A stretch of DNA of 64,000 nt. Source: Streptomyces sp. TBY4 (GTDB lineage: Bacteria > Actinomycetota > Actinomycetes > Streptomycetales > Streptomycetaceae). Below are positions 36,021 to 44,384 of the stretch, one piece after another (within the stretch, counting starts at the first letter, position 1; each line of letters opens with the position of its first letter). Both the position numbers and the translations under genes were made by a program. The notes under the pieces were generated by a model. It had not been told where the DNA came from, ran no database searches, and saw only the letters and a program-made list of their open reading frames with translations. The stretch lies in contig NZ_JANAVF010000002.1 in assembly GCF_024213195.1 (NCBI RefSeq), positions 62,001 to 126,000 on the forward strand, written 5' to 3'.

Positions 36021-36839
36021 ATGGGACACCTGGACCACGCCGCCTATGGCTGGCTTACCCCCGTGCTGTCATACGTGATGGCTTCGATCGGCGCCGCCCT
36101 CGGCCTGCGCTGCACCGTTCGCGCGCTCGCCGCGACGACCGGAACCTCCCGCCGCAACTGGCTCCTCACGGCGGCCTCGGCCATCGGCACCGGGATCTGG
36201 ACGATGCACTTCGTCGCGATGCTCGGCTTCCACGTCACCGGGACCGAGATCCGCTACAACGTGCCGCTGACCATCCTCAGCCTCCTCGTCGCGATGATCG
36301 TCGTCGGCGCCGGAGTCTTCGCCGTCGGCTACGGGAAGGACCGCGGCCGGGCCCTGGTCCTCGGCGGACTCACCACCGGCCTCGGCGTCGCCAGCATGCA
36401 CTACCTCGGCATGGCGGCCCTGCGCCTGCACGGCTCGGTCTCCTACGAGCCGCTCACGGTGGGGCTCTCCGTCGCCATCGCGGTCGTCGCGGCCACGGCC
36501 GCCCTGTGGGCGGCCCTCAACATCAAGTCCCCGGTGGCCGTCGCCGTCGCCTCGCTCGTCATGGGCGGTGCCGTCAGCAGCATGCACTACACCGGCATGC
36601 TCGCGGTCGCCGTCGAGGTCATCCCCTCGGACGCGGCCCTGCCGGGGGTCACCGCCATGCAGTTCATCTTCCCGCTCGCCGTCGGCCTCGGCTCCTACCT
36701 CTTCATCACCTCCGCGTTCGTCGCCCTCTCGCCGACCGCCGACGAGCGGGAGGCCTCCGCGATGGCCTCCGCCGACCTCCGCCTGGGAGGGCGGACCGCC
36801 ACGGCCGCTGCTTCCGCCACCACTGCCACCACCGGCTGA
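36021..36839 (+). CDS. MHYT-domain integral membrane sensor
   Basis: A 272-residue protein made almost wholly of one MHYT domain with seven membrane helices. Three signature motifs sit at helix ends: TMHFVAML (M62, H63), SMHYLGMA and SMHYTGML. In this family Met and His residues are thought to bind copper and sense oxygen, CO or NO. There is no attached GGDEF, EAL or kinase output domain. Instead the gene lies 76 bp upstream of cvnA on the same strand, so the output may be the conservon. The 5' region (35925-35960) is unusually AT-rich for the window and probably holds the promoter. Confidence 0.88.
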   Translation: MGHLDHAAYGWLTPVLSYVMASIGAALGLRCTVRALAATTGTSRRNWLLTAASAIGTGIWTMHFVAMLGFHVTGTEIRYNVPLTILSLLVAMIVVGAGVFAVGYGKDRGRALVLGGLTTGLGVASMHYLGMAALRLHGSVSYEPLTVGLSVAIAVVAATAALWAALNIKSPVAVAVASLVMGGAVSSMHYTGMLAVAVEVIPSDAALPGVTAMQFIFPLAVGLGSYLFITSAFVALSPTADEREASAMASADLRLGGRTATAAASATTATTG

Positions 36840-36915
36840 GGCGCCGCCGGCCCGCGACCGCACCCGCCACCCCGCGACCGCCACCTACGTACGCACCGCC
36901 CGGAACGAGGAGCCC

Positions 36916-39618
36916 ATGCGCAGACCCCGCAGAACACCGGAAGCAGCGGCGTCGCGGCCGCCCGCGCCCGCGCCGGCGGGTGGCCGTGCCAAGGGACCGG
37001 GCCGCCGGGCGCACGCCGGGCCGCCCGCCGAGGAGCCGGTGGAGCACCTGGCCCCCGACCTGCTCGGGGCGATACCCGGCGGTGGCGGTGGCGGTGGCCG
37101 AGGTCCGCGCCTTCGGCTGCGGCCCGCCACCGTCCGGGCGAAGATCGTCTCGCTTCTGATGGTGCCGGTGGTCTCCCTGCTGGCCCTCTGGGCCTTCGCG
37201 GCGGTCGACGCGGCCCAGGACGTCGCCCGCCTCAGCCGCGTCCAGCGCGTCGACCGCGAGCTGCGGGCTCCGGTCGAGGCCGCCGTCACCGCGCTGCAGG
37301 CCGAACGGCGCACGGCCGTAAGGCTGCTGGCCGACCCCACCGCCGGCCGGGCGGCCGCCGCCCAGACCCCCGGCCAGGCCGTCGCCCTGGAGGAACAGGC
37401 GCGCCGCACCGACGGCGCCGTACGGGCCCTGCGGCTCGGCGACCGCCACACCGTCGCCGACTCCGGCGACTACCGCACCGACATCGTCATCCGGCTGCGC
37501 ACCTTCGTCGCCGCCGCCGAGGGGCTGGGCCCGGCGCGCAAGGACGTGGCGGAGCACCGGGCGACGCAGGAAGCGGCGTACGAGGCGTACACCCGGGTCA
37601 TCGACGCGGCCCTGGAGGTCGGCGGAGCCCTCTCCGGAGGGGGCCAGGACGCCGAACTGGGCGTCGACGCCAGGATCCTGCTGGAGTTCGCTCGGGCGGG
37701 GGAGCAGCTGTCGCGGGAGGACGCCCTGCTGACGGCGCCGGGGCCGCGCTCCGCCGAAACGCTTCGCCGGCTGACCGGAGCCGTCGAGACCCGGCGGGCC
37801 CTGACCGCCTCCGCCGCCCGGGACCTGCCCACCGCACAGCAGGACGCCTGGCAGGCCATGGCCAAGAGCGCCGCCTACGCCGACCTCACCGGAGCCGAGG
37901 ACCGGGCGCTGGCCGCCGCGCCCGGCGCCTCCGCCGCCGGACCGCCCGCCGGCTGGGAGGCCGCGTACACCGCGGTCGCCGGCTCGATGCGGGAGATCGC
38001 GGACGCCGCCCACGCGGCCTCCGCGGACCGGGCCGACCCCTTCGGCGCGGGTGCGCTGAGTCCCGCCGGAGCCGCCGTCGTCCTGGGCCTGGCCGCCGTG
38101 GCAGCCTCGCTCGTGATCTCGGTCCGCATCGGCCGGGCCCTCGTCGTCGAACTGGTCTCGCTGCGCAACACCGCGCTGGAGATCGCGCACCGCAAACTTC
38201 CGCACGCCATGGACCGCTTGCGGGCCGGCCAGGACATCGACGTGTCCGCCGAAACCCCGCGCGGCCCCGTCGCCGACGACGAGATCGCCCAGGTCGGCGA
38301 CGCGCTGGCCACGGTCCACCGGGCCGCACTGAGCGCCGCCGTCGAACGCGCCGAACTGGCCAGCGGCGTGAGCGGGGTCTTCGTCAACCTCGCCCGGCGC
38401 AGCCAGGTCCTGGTGCACAAGCAGCTCACCCTGCTCGACTCGATGGAGCGGCGCGCCGACGACCCGAACGAGCTCGGCGACCTCTTCCGCCTCGACCACC
38501 TCACCACCCGCATGCGACGGCACGCGGAGAGCCTGATCATCCTGTCCGGTGCCGCCCCCGGGCGCGCCTGGCGGATGCCGATCCCGCTGACGAACGTGGT
38601 ACGGGCCGCCGTGTCCGAGATCGAGGACTACCCGCGCGTCGAGGTGCGCCAGCTCGCCGAGGCCGCCGTCGTCGGCGGAGCCGTCGCCGACCTCACCCAC
38701 CTGCTGGCCGAACTCATCGAGAACGCCACCCAGTTCTCCCCGCCCCACACCAAGGTCCGGGTCAGCGGAGAGCCCGTCGGCGCCGGCTACGTCCTGGAGG
38801 TCGAGGACCGCGGGCTCGGCATGGGCCGCGAATCCCTCCAGGAGGCCAACCGCCGCATCGAGCAGTCCGAGGCCCTCGACCTCTTCGACAGCGACCGGCT
38901 CGGGCTCTTCGTGGTCAGCCGCCTCTCGGCCCGCCACGGTGTCAAGGTGCACCTGCGCATGTCACCGTACGGCGGCACCACCGCGGTCGTGCTGCTCCCC
39001 AACTCCCTGCTCCAGGGCGCCCTCACGGCCGCCTCCCCGCAGCCCGAGCAGGATTACCCCTCAGCACCGGCCCCGGCGTCGACCCCGACCCCGGCTCCGG
39101 AGCCGGTCGCCGAACCGCTGCGGGACCGGTTCCGGGAGCCTTCCCAGGCCATCAGCGTCGTACGGGAAGACGTGCGCGGGGTCCCGGTCCCGGACCGGAG
39201 CCCCGTACGGGAGGAGCCCCGGCCCTCCCCGGTGGCCCCGCTGCGGCCGCGCGGCTCCGCGGGCGCGGCTCCCCGTACGCCCGCCCCGGCCGTCACGGCG
39301 GCTCCCGCGGGCCCGGCGACCCCCTCGGGCCAGGCCGCCACAGTGACCGAACTGCCGCGCAGGGTCCGGCAGGCGAGCCTCGTCCCGCAGCTGCGCGAGG
39401 CCCCCGCCCCCAAGGCCCCGGCCGGGGTCAGGGGGGCGGCGGGACCGCCCGGCCGGAGTCCCGAGCAGGCGCGCGAGCGGATGGCCGCGTACCGGGCGGG
39501 CTGGGTGCGGGGCTCGCAGGCGGGCGACGAGTCCGGTGCGGACGGTCCGGCCGGCGCAGGCGGCGCGGGTGGCACGGGCGGGACAGGCAGTACTGGCGAA
39601 GGCGAAGGAGCACGATGA
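36916..39618 (+). CDS. cvnA: Conservon sensor kinase-like protein CvnA
   Basis: A 900-residue membrane protein. A cytoplasmic Pro/Gly-rich start (with a GGGGGGG run) leads to a first transmembrane helix (about 80-97), an external helical nitrate-sensor-like domain (about 100-395), a second helix near 400-420 and a HAMP-like segment. The HATPase_c domain follows (ELIENATQFSPP, EDRGLGMG, LGLFVVSRL), then a 220-residue disordered Pro/Ala tail. No classical HisKA H-box is evident, as known for this family, so it may act through its partners rather than by phosphorelay. It heads a four-gene conservon with overlapping ends. The start is behind ACGAGGAGCCC. Confidence 0.92.
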   Translation: MRRPRRTPEAAASRPPAPAPAGGRAKGPGRRAHAGPPAEEPVEHLAPDLLGAIPGGGGGGGRGPRLRLRPATVRAKIVSLLMVPVVSLLALWAFAAVDAAQDVARLSRVQRVDRELRAPVEAAVTALQAERRTAVRLLADPTAGRAAAAQTPGQAVALEEQARRTDGAVRALRLGDRHTVADSGDYRTDIVIRLRTFVAAAEGLGPARKDVAEHRATQEAAYEAYTRVIDAALEVGGALSGGGQDAELGVDARILLEFARAGEQLSREDALLTAPGPRSAETLRRLTGAVETRRALTASAARDLPTAQQDAWQAMAKSAAYADLTGAEDRALAAAPGASAAGPPAGWEAAYTAVAGSMREIADAAHAASADRADPFGAGALSPAGAAVVLGLAAVAASLVISVRIGRALVVELVSLRNTALEIAHRKLPHAMDRLRAGQDIDVSAETPRGPVADDEIAQVGDALATVHRAALSAAVERAELASGVSGVFVNLARRSQVLVHKQLTLLDSMERRADDPNELGDLFRLDHLTTRMRRHAESLIILSGAAPGRAWRMPIPLTNVVRAAVSEIEDYPRVEVRQLAEAAVVGGAVADLTHLLAELIENATQFSPPHTKVRVSGEPVGAGYVLEVEDRGLGMGRESLQEANRRIEQSEALDLFDSDRLGLFVVSRLSARHGVKVHLRMSPYGGTTAVVLLPNSLLQGALTAASPQPEQDYPSAPAPASTPTPAPEPVAEPLRDRFREPSQAISVVREDVRGVPVPDRSPVREEPRPSPVAPLRPRGSAGAAPRTPAPAVTAAPAGPATPSGQAATVTELPRRVRQASLVPQLREAPAPKAPAGVRGAAGPPGRSPEQARERMAAYRAGWVRGSQAGDESGADGPAGAGGAGGTGGTGSTGEGEGAR

Positions 39619-40061
39619 TGATCGAACATCAGAGGATCGACCTCGACGGCGTCCGCAGGTCGGGCGAGCTCGACTGGCTCCTGGACGACCTCGTGGTCCG
39701 GGTGCGCGAGGTCCGGCACGCCGTGGTCCTGTCCAACGACGGCCTGGCGGTGGGTGCTTCCAGCGCGCTCAGCAGAGAGGACGCCGAGCACCTGGCGGCC
39801 GTGGCCTCCGGCTTCCACAGCCTGGCCAAGGGCGCGGGACGGCACTTCCACGCCGGGGGCGTGCGCCAGACCATGGTGGAGATGGACGAGGGCTTCCTCT
39901 TCGTGGCGGCGGCCGGGGACGGCTCCTGCCTGGCCGTGCTCAGCGGGGCCGGCGCCGACATGGGGCTGATCGCCTACGAGATGGCCCGGCTGGTCAAGCG
40001 GGTCGGCGAGCACCTGTACACCCCGGCCAGGTTCGCGGCCCGGCCGCCGGCCGCCGGTTGA
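39615..40061 (+). CDS. cvnB: Roadblock/LC7 protein CvnB
   Basis: A 148-residue roadblock/LC7-fold protein, usually the dimeric regulator of the CvnD GTPase. Core motifs: LDWLLDDLVVRVREVRHAVVLSNDGLAVGAS and GSCLAVLSGAGADMGLIAYEM. ATGATG at the start overlaps the cvnA stop; GAAGGAG is four bases from the first and seven from the second ATG, so the second (39618) may be the true start. An orphan paralogue lies at 41651-42049 with about two thirds of its residues alike by eye. Confidence 0.93.
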   Translation: MMIEHQRIDLDGVRRSGELDWLLDDLVVRVREVRHAVVLSNDGLAVGASSALSREDAEHLAAVASGFHSLAKGAGRHFHAGGVRQTMVEMDEGFLFVAAAGDGSCLAVLSGAGADMGLIAYEMARLVKRVGEHLYTPARFAARPPAAG

Positions 40062-40072
40062 GGGCGGCGGCC

Positions 40073-40459
40073 TTGAGCACGAACGGCCGGTGGTACGACG
40101 CCGACGCGGGCCCGCTCGTCCGTCCGTACGCCATGACCGGCGGACGCACGAAGCCGGGGCCCCACGGGGTCCGGTTCGACCTGATCGCGCTGGTCGTCGT
40201 GGACCCGGCCGGAACGGACGAGGCGGCCGAGTCGCTGCTGGGACCGGAACACCGGGCGCTGCTCGGACTGTGCCGGGACGAGACCCAGTCGGTGGCCGAA
40301 CTCGCGGCGGACGCGGACCTGCCCGTGGGCGTGGTGCGCGTGCTGCTCGGGGACCTGCTGGAGGCCGGGCACGTCAAGGTCAGCCGACCGGTGCCGCCCG
40401 CACAGCTGCCGGACGAGCGGATTCTGCGTGAAGTCATCGAGGGATTGCGAGCGCTGTGA
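40073..40459 (+). CDS. cvnC: DUF742 protein CvnC
   Basis: A 128-residue DUF742 protein, the third conservon member. It starts GRWYDADAGPLVRPYAMTGGRT, typical of the family, and ends with a winged-helix-like region (SVAELAADADLPVGVVRVLLGDLLEAGHV). No ATG fits. A TTG at 40073 is chosen because GAGGG lies eight bases upstream, inside the end of cvnB; TTG at 40058 is a weaker choice. It overlaps cvnD by one base. It is thought to link the sensor to the GTPase, possibly through DNA binding. Confidence 0.87.
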   Translation: MSTNGRWYDADAGPLVRPYAMTGGRTKPGPHGVRFDLIALVVVDPAGTDEAAESLLGPEHRALLGLCRDETQSVAELAADADLPVGVVRVLLGDLLEAGHVKVSRPVPPAQLPDERILREVIEGLRAL

Positions 40460-41097
40460 TGGGACTGAACGACAAAGGGCCGGCGCCGGCCGAGGGGGGC
40501 GGCGAGGAACTGGCCGCCCTCGCGCTGAAGATACTCGTGGCGGGCGGCTTCGGAGTCGGGAAGACGACCCTGGTCGGCTCGGTCAGCGAGATCAGGCCGC
40601 TGCGGACGGAGGAGCTGCTCAGCGAGGCCGGGGAGCTGGTCGACGACACGGGCGGGGTCGACCAGAAGACGACGACCACCGTGGCCATGGACTTCGGGCG
40701 GATCACGATCAGGTCGGGGCTGTCGCTGTACCTGTTCGGGACCCCGGGGCAGGACCGGTTCTGGTTCCTGTGGGACGAGCTGTCGCAGGGCGCGCTCGGC
40801 GCGGTGGTCCTTGCCGACACCCGGCGCCTGGAGGACTGCTTTCCGGCGGTGGACTACTTCGAGCACCGCAAGATCCCGTTCGTCGTCGCCGTCAACTGCT
40901 TCGCGAACGCGCGGCGGTACGCCTCGAACGAGGTCGCGCGGGCGCTGGACCTGGATCAGGGCACACCGGTGGTGCTCTGCGACGCGCGGGACAAGGACTC
41001 GGGGAAGGAAGTGCTGATCCGGCTGGTGGAGTACGCGGGCCGGGTGCACACGGCCCGGCTGCTGGAGTCGGTGGAACCGCGGGCCGATTCGGTGTGA
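40459..41097 (+). CDS. cvnD: Conservon small GTPase CvnD
   Basis: A 212-residue Ras-like GTP-binding protein. The P-loop is GGFGVGKTT (K35, T36). The G3 motif reads GTPGQDRF, with Gly in place of the usual Asp, and the G4 motif is NCF rather than NKxD, as in other CvnD proteins. Together with CvnA-C it should form a membrane complex likened to eukaryotic G-protein systems and controlling development or secondary metabolism. The ATG overlaps the cvnC stop; a GTG three bases upstream is also possible. A 10-bp hairpin spans its stop codon. Confidence 0.92.
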   Translation: MGLNDKGPAPAEGGGEELAALALKILVAGGFGVGKTTLVGSVSEIRPLRTEELLSEAGELVDDTGGVDQKTTTTVAMDFGRITIRSGLSLYLFGTPGQDRFWFLWDELSQGALGAVVLADTRRLEDCFPAVDYFEHRKIPFVVAVNCFANARRYASNEVARALDLDQGTPVVLCDARDKDSGKEVLIRLVEYAGRVHTARLLESVEPRADSV

Positions 41098-41109
41098 ACC
41101 GGCCCGCGG
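41077..41109. terminator. Hairpin over the cvnD stop
   Basis: CCGCGGGCCG (41077-41086) and CGGCCCGCGG (41100-41109) form a perfect 10-bp stem around a 13-nt loop that contains the cvnD stop codon. The convergent PPOX gene ends seven bases further on, so it probably serves both. Confidence 0.55.
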
Positions 41110-41115
41110 GGCCCG

Positions 41116-41544
41116 TCAGTCGGCCACGCCGGCGGCCGAGATCACCTTCTCGATGGCGACGCGCACGAGGAGCTCGCCGGGGACGGCGTTGCGGCGGCCG
41201 AAGGCCTCGCCGTTCTCGGCCCCCATGTAGCGCGCTCCGATCCTGGTCGCCCAGGGGAGCATCTCCTCCAGGTCCTCGCTGAGGGTCGCCCGGCCCTGGA
41301 GGACCACGTAGGAGAAGGGCGGCCGGTCGTCGTCCACGCAGAGTGCGACGCGGCCGTCGCGGGCCAGATTGCGCCCCTTGACGGTGTCCTTTCCGGTGTT
41401 GAACACGAAGGAGTCCCCGTCGAGAACGAACCAGATGGGAGCGATGTGAGGGCTTCCGTCCTCACGGACGGTGGACAGTTTCCCGGTGCGGGTGGAGCGG
41501 GAGACGAACTCCCGCCATTCCTCTTGAGTCATCTTCTTCACCAT
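41116..41544 (-). CDS. PPOX-fold (pyridoxamine oxidase-like) protein
   Basis: A 142-residue split-barrel flavin or F420-binding protein. LSTVREDGSPHIAPIWFVLDGDSFVFNT and the KGRNLARDGRVALCVDD stretch match F420/FMN-dependent PPOX-family reductases. No residue proves the cofactor; high-GC actinobacteria often use F420 here. AAGGAGG with eight bases spacing supports the ATG. It is inserted on the opposite strand between the conservon and an orphan roadblock gene, which breaks what might once have been one cluster. The substrate is unknown. Confidence 0.85.
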   Translation of the reverse strand: MVKKMTQEEWREFVSRSTRTGKLSTVREDGSPHIAPIWFVLDGDSFVFNTGKDTVKGRNLARDGRVALCVDDDRPPFSYVVLQGRATLSEDLEEMLPWATRIGARYMGAENGEAFGRRNAVPGELLVRVAIEKVISAAGVAD

Positions 41545-41650
41545 GGGTCCATCCTCCTTGCCCGAAAGCCGCTGGTGGGGAAGGCTGGCGGCACGAGTAC
41601 GCGGGGTGGGGCGCGGCCGGTACGGCCGCGTCGACGGGGAGGGGCTGTAA

Positions 41651-42049
41651 ATGGCGCTGGACAAGCAGCTTGACTGGCTGCTGGACGATTTGACGCGGCG
41701 GGTTCAGCAGGTGCGGCACGCGGTGGTGCTCTCCAACGACGGCCTGGTGACGGGCGCGAGCGCGGGGCTGGCACGGGAGGACGCGGAGCACCTGGCGGCC
41801 GTCGCGGCGGGGCTGCAGAGCCTGGCGAAGGGCTCGGGGCGGCACTTCCGGGCGGGCGAGGTCCGCCAGACGATGGTCGAGTACGACGACGGGGTCCTCT
41901 TCGTCATGGCGGCGGGCGCGGGCAGCTGCCTGTGCGTGCTGAGCGCCTCCGAGGCGGACATCGGGCACGTGGCCTACGAGATGACCCTGCTGGTGAACCG
42001 GGTGGGGGAGCACCTGGGGGTCGCGGAGCGGCGGATCACCGGCGGCTAG
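41651..42049 (+). CDS. Orphan roadblock/LC7 (CvnB-like) protein
   Basis: A 132-residue roadblock/LC7 protein that closely resembles the CvnB 1.6 kb upstream (LDWLLDDLTRRVQQVRHAVVLSNDG; GSCLCVLSASEADIGHVAYEM). It has no cvnA, cvnC or cvnD beside it. It may be a duplicate that competes with or replaces CvnB on the CvnD GTPase. The ribosome site GGGGAGGGGC is strong but reaches into the gap before the ATG. A small stem (GGCGCG/CGCGCC, 42057-42071) follows the stop. Confidence 0.9.
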   Translation: MALDKQLDWLLDDLTRRVQQVRHAVVLSNDGLVTGASAGLAREDAEHLAAVAAGLQSLAKGSGRHFRAGEVRQTMVEYDDGVLFVMAAGAGSCLCVLSASEADIGHVAYEMTLLVNRVGEHLGVAERRITGG

Positions 42050-42156
42050 GAAGGGTGGCGCGTTCCGCGCCGGTCCGGCTTGTCCACAGGCCCTGCGGGG
42101 TGTCGTAGCTCTGGGTTACGTTCTTCACACACAGTAATCACTCTGGTGGGGAGAGC

Positions 42157-42975
42157 ATGATGACGCAGACGATGCCGAGGACGGAGTCCGCACCCGCGGA
42201 GTGCGGGGAGGTCGCCGGGCTGATGGGCGGTGGGCGGGCCGCCGAGGAACTGGGTCTGAGCCGCAGCGAGTTCGCCCGCGCCGTCCAGCTGGGCCTGGTG
42301 CGGGCGGGACCCCAGGGGTCCGCCCGGGCCCCGCGGTACACCCGGACCGAGCTCGACCGGGTCCGGTCGGCCGAGGGGTTTCCGGAAGCGCTGCGCGAGC
42401 GGGTGGAGACGGTCGCGGGAGCGGAGGCGGCCGCCGCCGTTCTGGGGGTCGGCCCGAGCCGGTTCACCCGGCTCGCACGCTGCGGCCACCTCACTCCGGT
42501 GGGATACCGGATCAACCGCTACCGGGCGGTGGTGTGGCTCTATCTGACTGCGGAGCTACGGGACTTCGCGTCCCGCGAGCCCGGAATGCTGCGGGGGAGC
42601 GCCCCGTCGGCGGACCGGGAGCTGATGGAGGCCAGGGCCGACCTGCGCCCCCGGAAGTGGCGAGAACGGCACGTCGGGCTGTTGCTGAGACGGACCGCCG
42701 ACCCCTGGGAGCGGGCTGCCGTACTGGCCTCCGTGCTCCCCGAGGACGACGTGCGCGCGATCGTGCCCGACGCGGCGGACCGCATCCTGCTCTGCGCGCT
42801 CGCCCCGCCCCCGCCCTTCGGGCACCCGCAGGTTCCGGCGGCAGCCGAGGTGGCGACCCGGCTGCTGCGGGCCGGGTCACCGGACGAGACCGACTGGTAC
42901 CGCACCAGCCTCGACTTCGCCCTGACCGGAGCGAAGGGTCAGTCGAAGTCGACGGGGGAGAGGGGGCCGACGTAG
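42157..42975 (+). CDS. DUF6397 family helix-turn-helix protein
   Basis: A 272-residue protein of a Streptomyces-type family (DUF6397). Two similar helix-turn-helix-like units are visible: RAAEELGLSRSEFARAVQLGLVRA and AAAAVLGVGPSRFTRLARCGHLTP, each followed by a basic, Tyr/Arg-containing wing. The C-terminal half is helical. It may bind DNA, but no target is known. ATGATG follows GGTGGGGAGAG; either ATG is possible. The leader shows an AT-richer stretch (GTTACGTTCTTCACACACAG) that may be the promoter. Its end overlaps the convergent YchJ gene by 37 bases. Confidence 0.82.
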   Translation: MMTQTMPRTESAPAECGEVAGLMGGGRAAEELGLSRSEFARAVQLGLVRAGPQGSARAPRYTRTELDRVRSAEGFPEALRERVETVAGAEAAAAVLGVGPSRFTRLARCGHLTPVGYRINRYRAVVWLYLTAELRDFASREPGMLRGSAPSADRELMEARADLRPRKWRERHVGLLLRRTADPWERAAVLASVLPEDDVRAIVPDAADRILLCALAPPPPFGHPQVPAAAEVATRLLRAGSPDETDWYRTSLDFALTGAKGQSKSTGERGPT

Positions 42976-43340
42976 ACCCAGGCCCCGTTCTCCCGGGCGA
43001 AGGAACTGTGCTCGTGCAGCGAGCCGGTGTGCCGGCCCTCGCGGTAGTGCGCCCGGAACTCCACCGAGCCCTCCGTCTCGAACATCCCGCCGCGCTCCGT
43101 GGCCAGGATCTCCAGCCGTTCCCAGCGCTGCCCGGGATCCAGGTCGAGCACGCCCGGCCGGGTCGACGGGTGCCAGGAGCGCAGGAGGTAGGCGGTGTCG
43201 CCGACGGCGAAGGCGCTGAAGCGGGAGCGCATCAGCAGCTCGGCGGTGGGCGCCTGCCGCTCGCCGGAGTGGAAGCGGCCGCAGCACTCCGGGTAGGCGG
43301 CGGGCAGCCCGCAGGGGCAGGGGAGGGCCGGGGTGGGCAT
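42939..43340 (-). CDS. YchJ-family (UPF0225) metal-binding protein
   Basis: A 133-residue protein with the N-terminal SEC-C-like zinc motif CPCG...CC (CPCGLPAAYPECCGRFH) and the YchJ domain (LLMRSRFSAFAVGDTAYLLRSWHPSTRP, then EFRAHYREGR). The fold is NTF2-like; function is not established. An ATG with a weak ribosome site starts it, and GTG two codons earlier is an alternative. Its 3' end overlaps the convergent DUF6397 gene. The thioesterase gene ends 36 bases upstream on the same strand. Confidence 0.87.
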   Translation of the reverse strand: MPTPALPCPCGLPAAYPECCGRFHSGERQAPTAELLMRSRFSAFAVGDTAYLLRSWHPSTRPGVLDLDPGQRWERLEILATERGGMFETEGSVEFRAHYREGRHTGSLHEHSSFARENGAWVYVGPLSPVDFD

Positions 43341-43375
43341 GGGCACACGCTCAGTTCTTCGAGGACGGGAGGGGA

Positions 43376-44278
43376 CTACTGGGGCGAAACCGCCGGCTTG
43401 GCGTCCTTGGCGCCGTAGGGACGGAAGAGCCCCTCCTGCACCACCGACACCAGCAGCCTGCCCTCGAGGTCGTAGATGCGGCCGCGGGCCAGGCCACGGC
43501 CGCCGTGCGCGATGGGCGATTCCTGGTCGTACAGGAACCACTCGTCCGTCCGGAACGGCCGGTGGAACCACATGGCGTGGTCGAGGGAGGCCATGTCGAA
43601 ACCGCGCATGCCCCACAGGGGTTCCACGGGGATGCGCACGGCGTCGAGGAGGGTCATGTCACTGGCGTAGGTGAGGGCGCAGGTGTGCACGAGCGGGTCG
43701 TCGCCCAGCGGGCCGACGGCACGCATCCACACCGCGCTGCGCGGATCGGCGTCCTTGAGCTCCTCGGGGGTCCAGCGGAGCCGGTCGACGTAGCGGATGT
43801 CGAAGGGCTGGCGGCGGGCCATCCGCTCCAGCGCCTCCGGCAGCGTGCCCAGGTGCTCGCGGATCTCGTCCACGACCTTCGGGAGCGTGTCCGGGTGCGG
43901 GAAGTCGAGGCGGGGAGGCAGCTGGTGCTCGATGCTGCCCTCCTCCGGGTGATGGAAGGAGGCGGTCAGATTGAAGATGGTCTTGCCCTGCTGGACCGCG
44001 GTGACCCGGCGGGTGGTGAAGGAGCGCCCGTCGCGCACCCGCTCCACCTGGTACACGATCGGCACTCCGGGGATGCCGGGGCGCAGGAAGTACGAGTGGA
44101 GGGAGTGGACGGGCCGGTCGCCCTCCGTGGTGCGGCCTGCCGCCACCAGCGCCTGGCCGGCGACCTGGCCGCCGAAGACGCGCTGGAGGGACTCCTGGGG
44201 GCTGGCGCCCCGGAAGATGTTGACCTCGATCTGCTCCAGGTCGAGCAGATCGACCAGCCTCTCGGCGGGGTTCGTCAT
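43376..44278 (-). CDS. tesB: Acyl-CoA thioesterase II
   Basis: Hydrolyses fatty acyl-CoA to free acid and CoA in the cytoplasm. It has 300 residues in two hotdog folds, the usual TesB length. Motifs include FRGASPQESLQRVFGGQVAGQALVAA, VHSLHSYFLRPG and, in the second half, HAMWFHRPFRTDEWFLYDQESP. GGAG eight bases before the ATG supports the start. The helicase gene lies 106 bases upstream on the same strand, so cotranscription is possible but not sure. Confidence 0.93.
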   Translation of the reverse strand: MTNPAERLVDLLDLEQIEVNIFRGASPQESLQRVFGGQVAGQALVAAGRTTEGDRPVHSLHSYFLRPGIPGVPIVYQVERVRDGRSFTTRRVTAVQQGKTIFNLTASFHHPEEGSIEHQLPPRLDFPHPDTLPKVVDEIREHLGTLPEALERMARRQPFDIRYVDRLRWTPEELKDADPRSAVWMRAVGPLGDDPLVHTCALTYASDMTLLDAVRIPVEPLWGMRGFDMASLDHAMWFHRPFRTDEWFLYDQESPIAHGGRGLARGRIYDLEGRLLVSVVQEGLFRPYGAKDAKPAVSPQ

Positions 44279-44384
44279 CAGAGGATCTCCACTGTCGGGC
44301 CCGGCCGCCGCGAGGGCGCCGGTCGGTTGCGGGTCGGGGGTCGTTCGCGGGCCGGGCGCCCGCCCGGACGGAGCCGGAAGGAGG

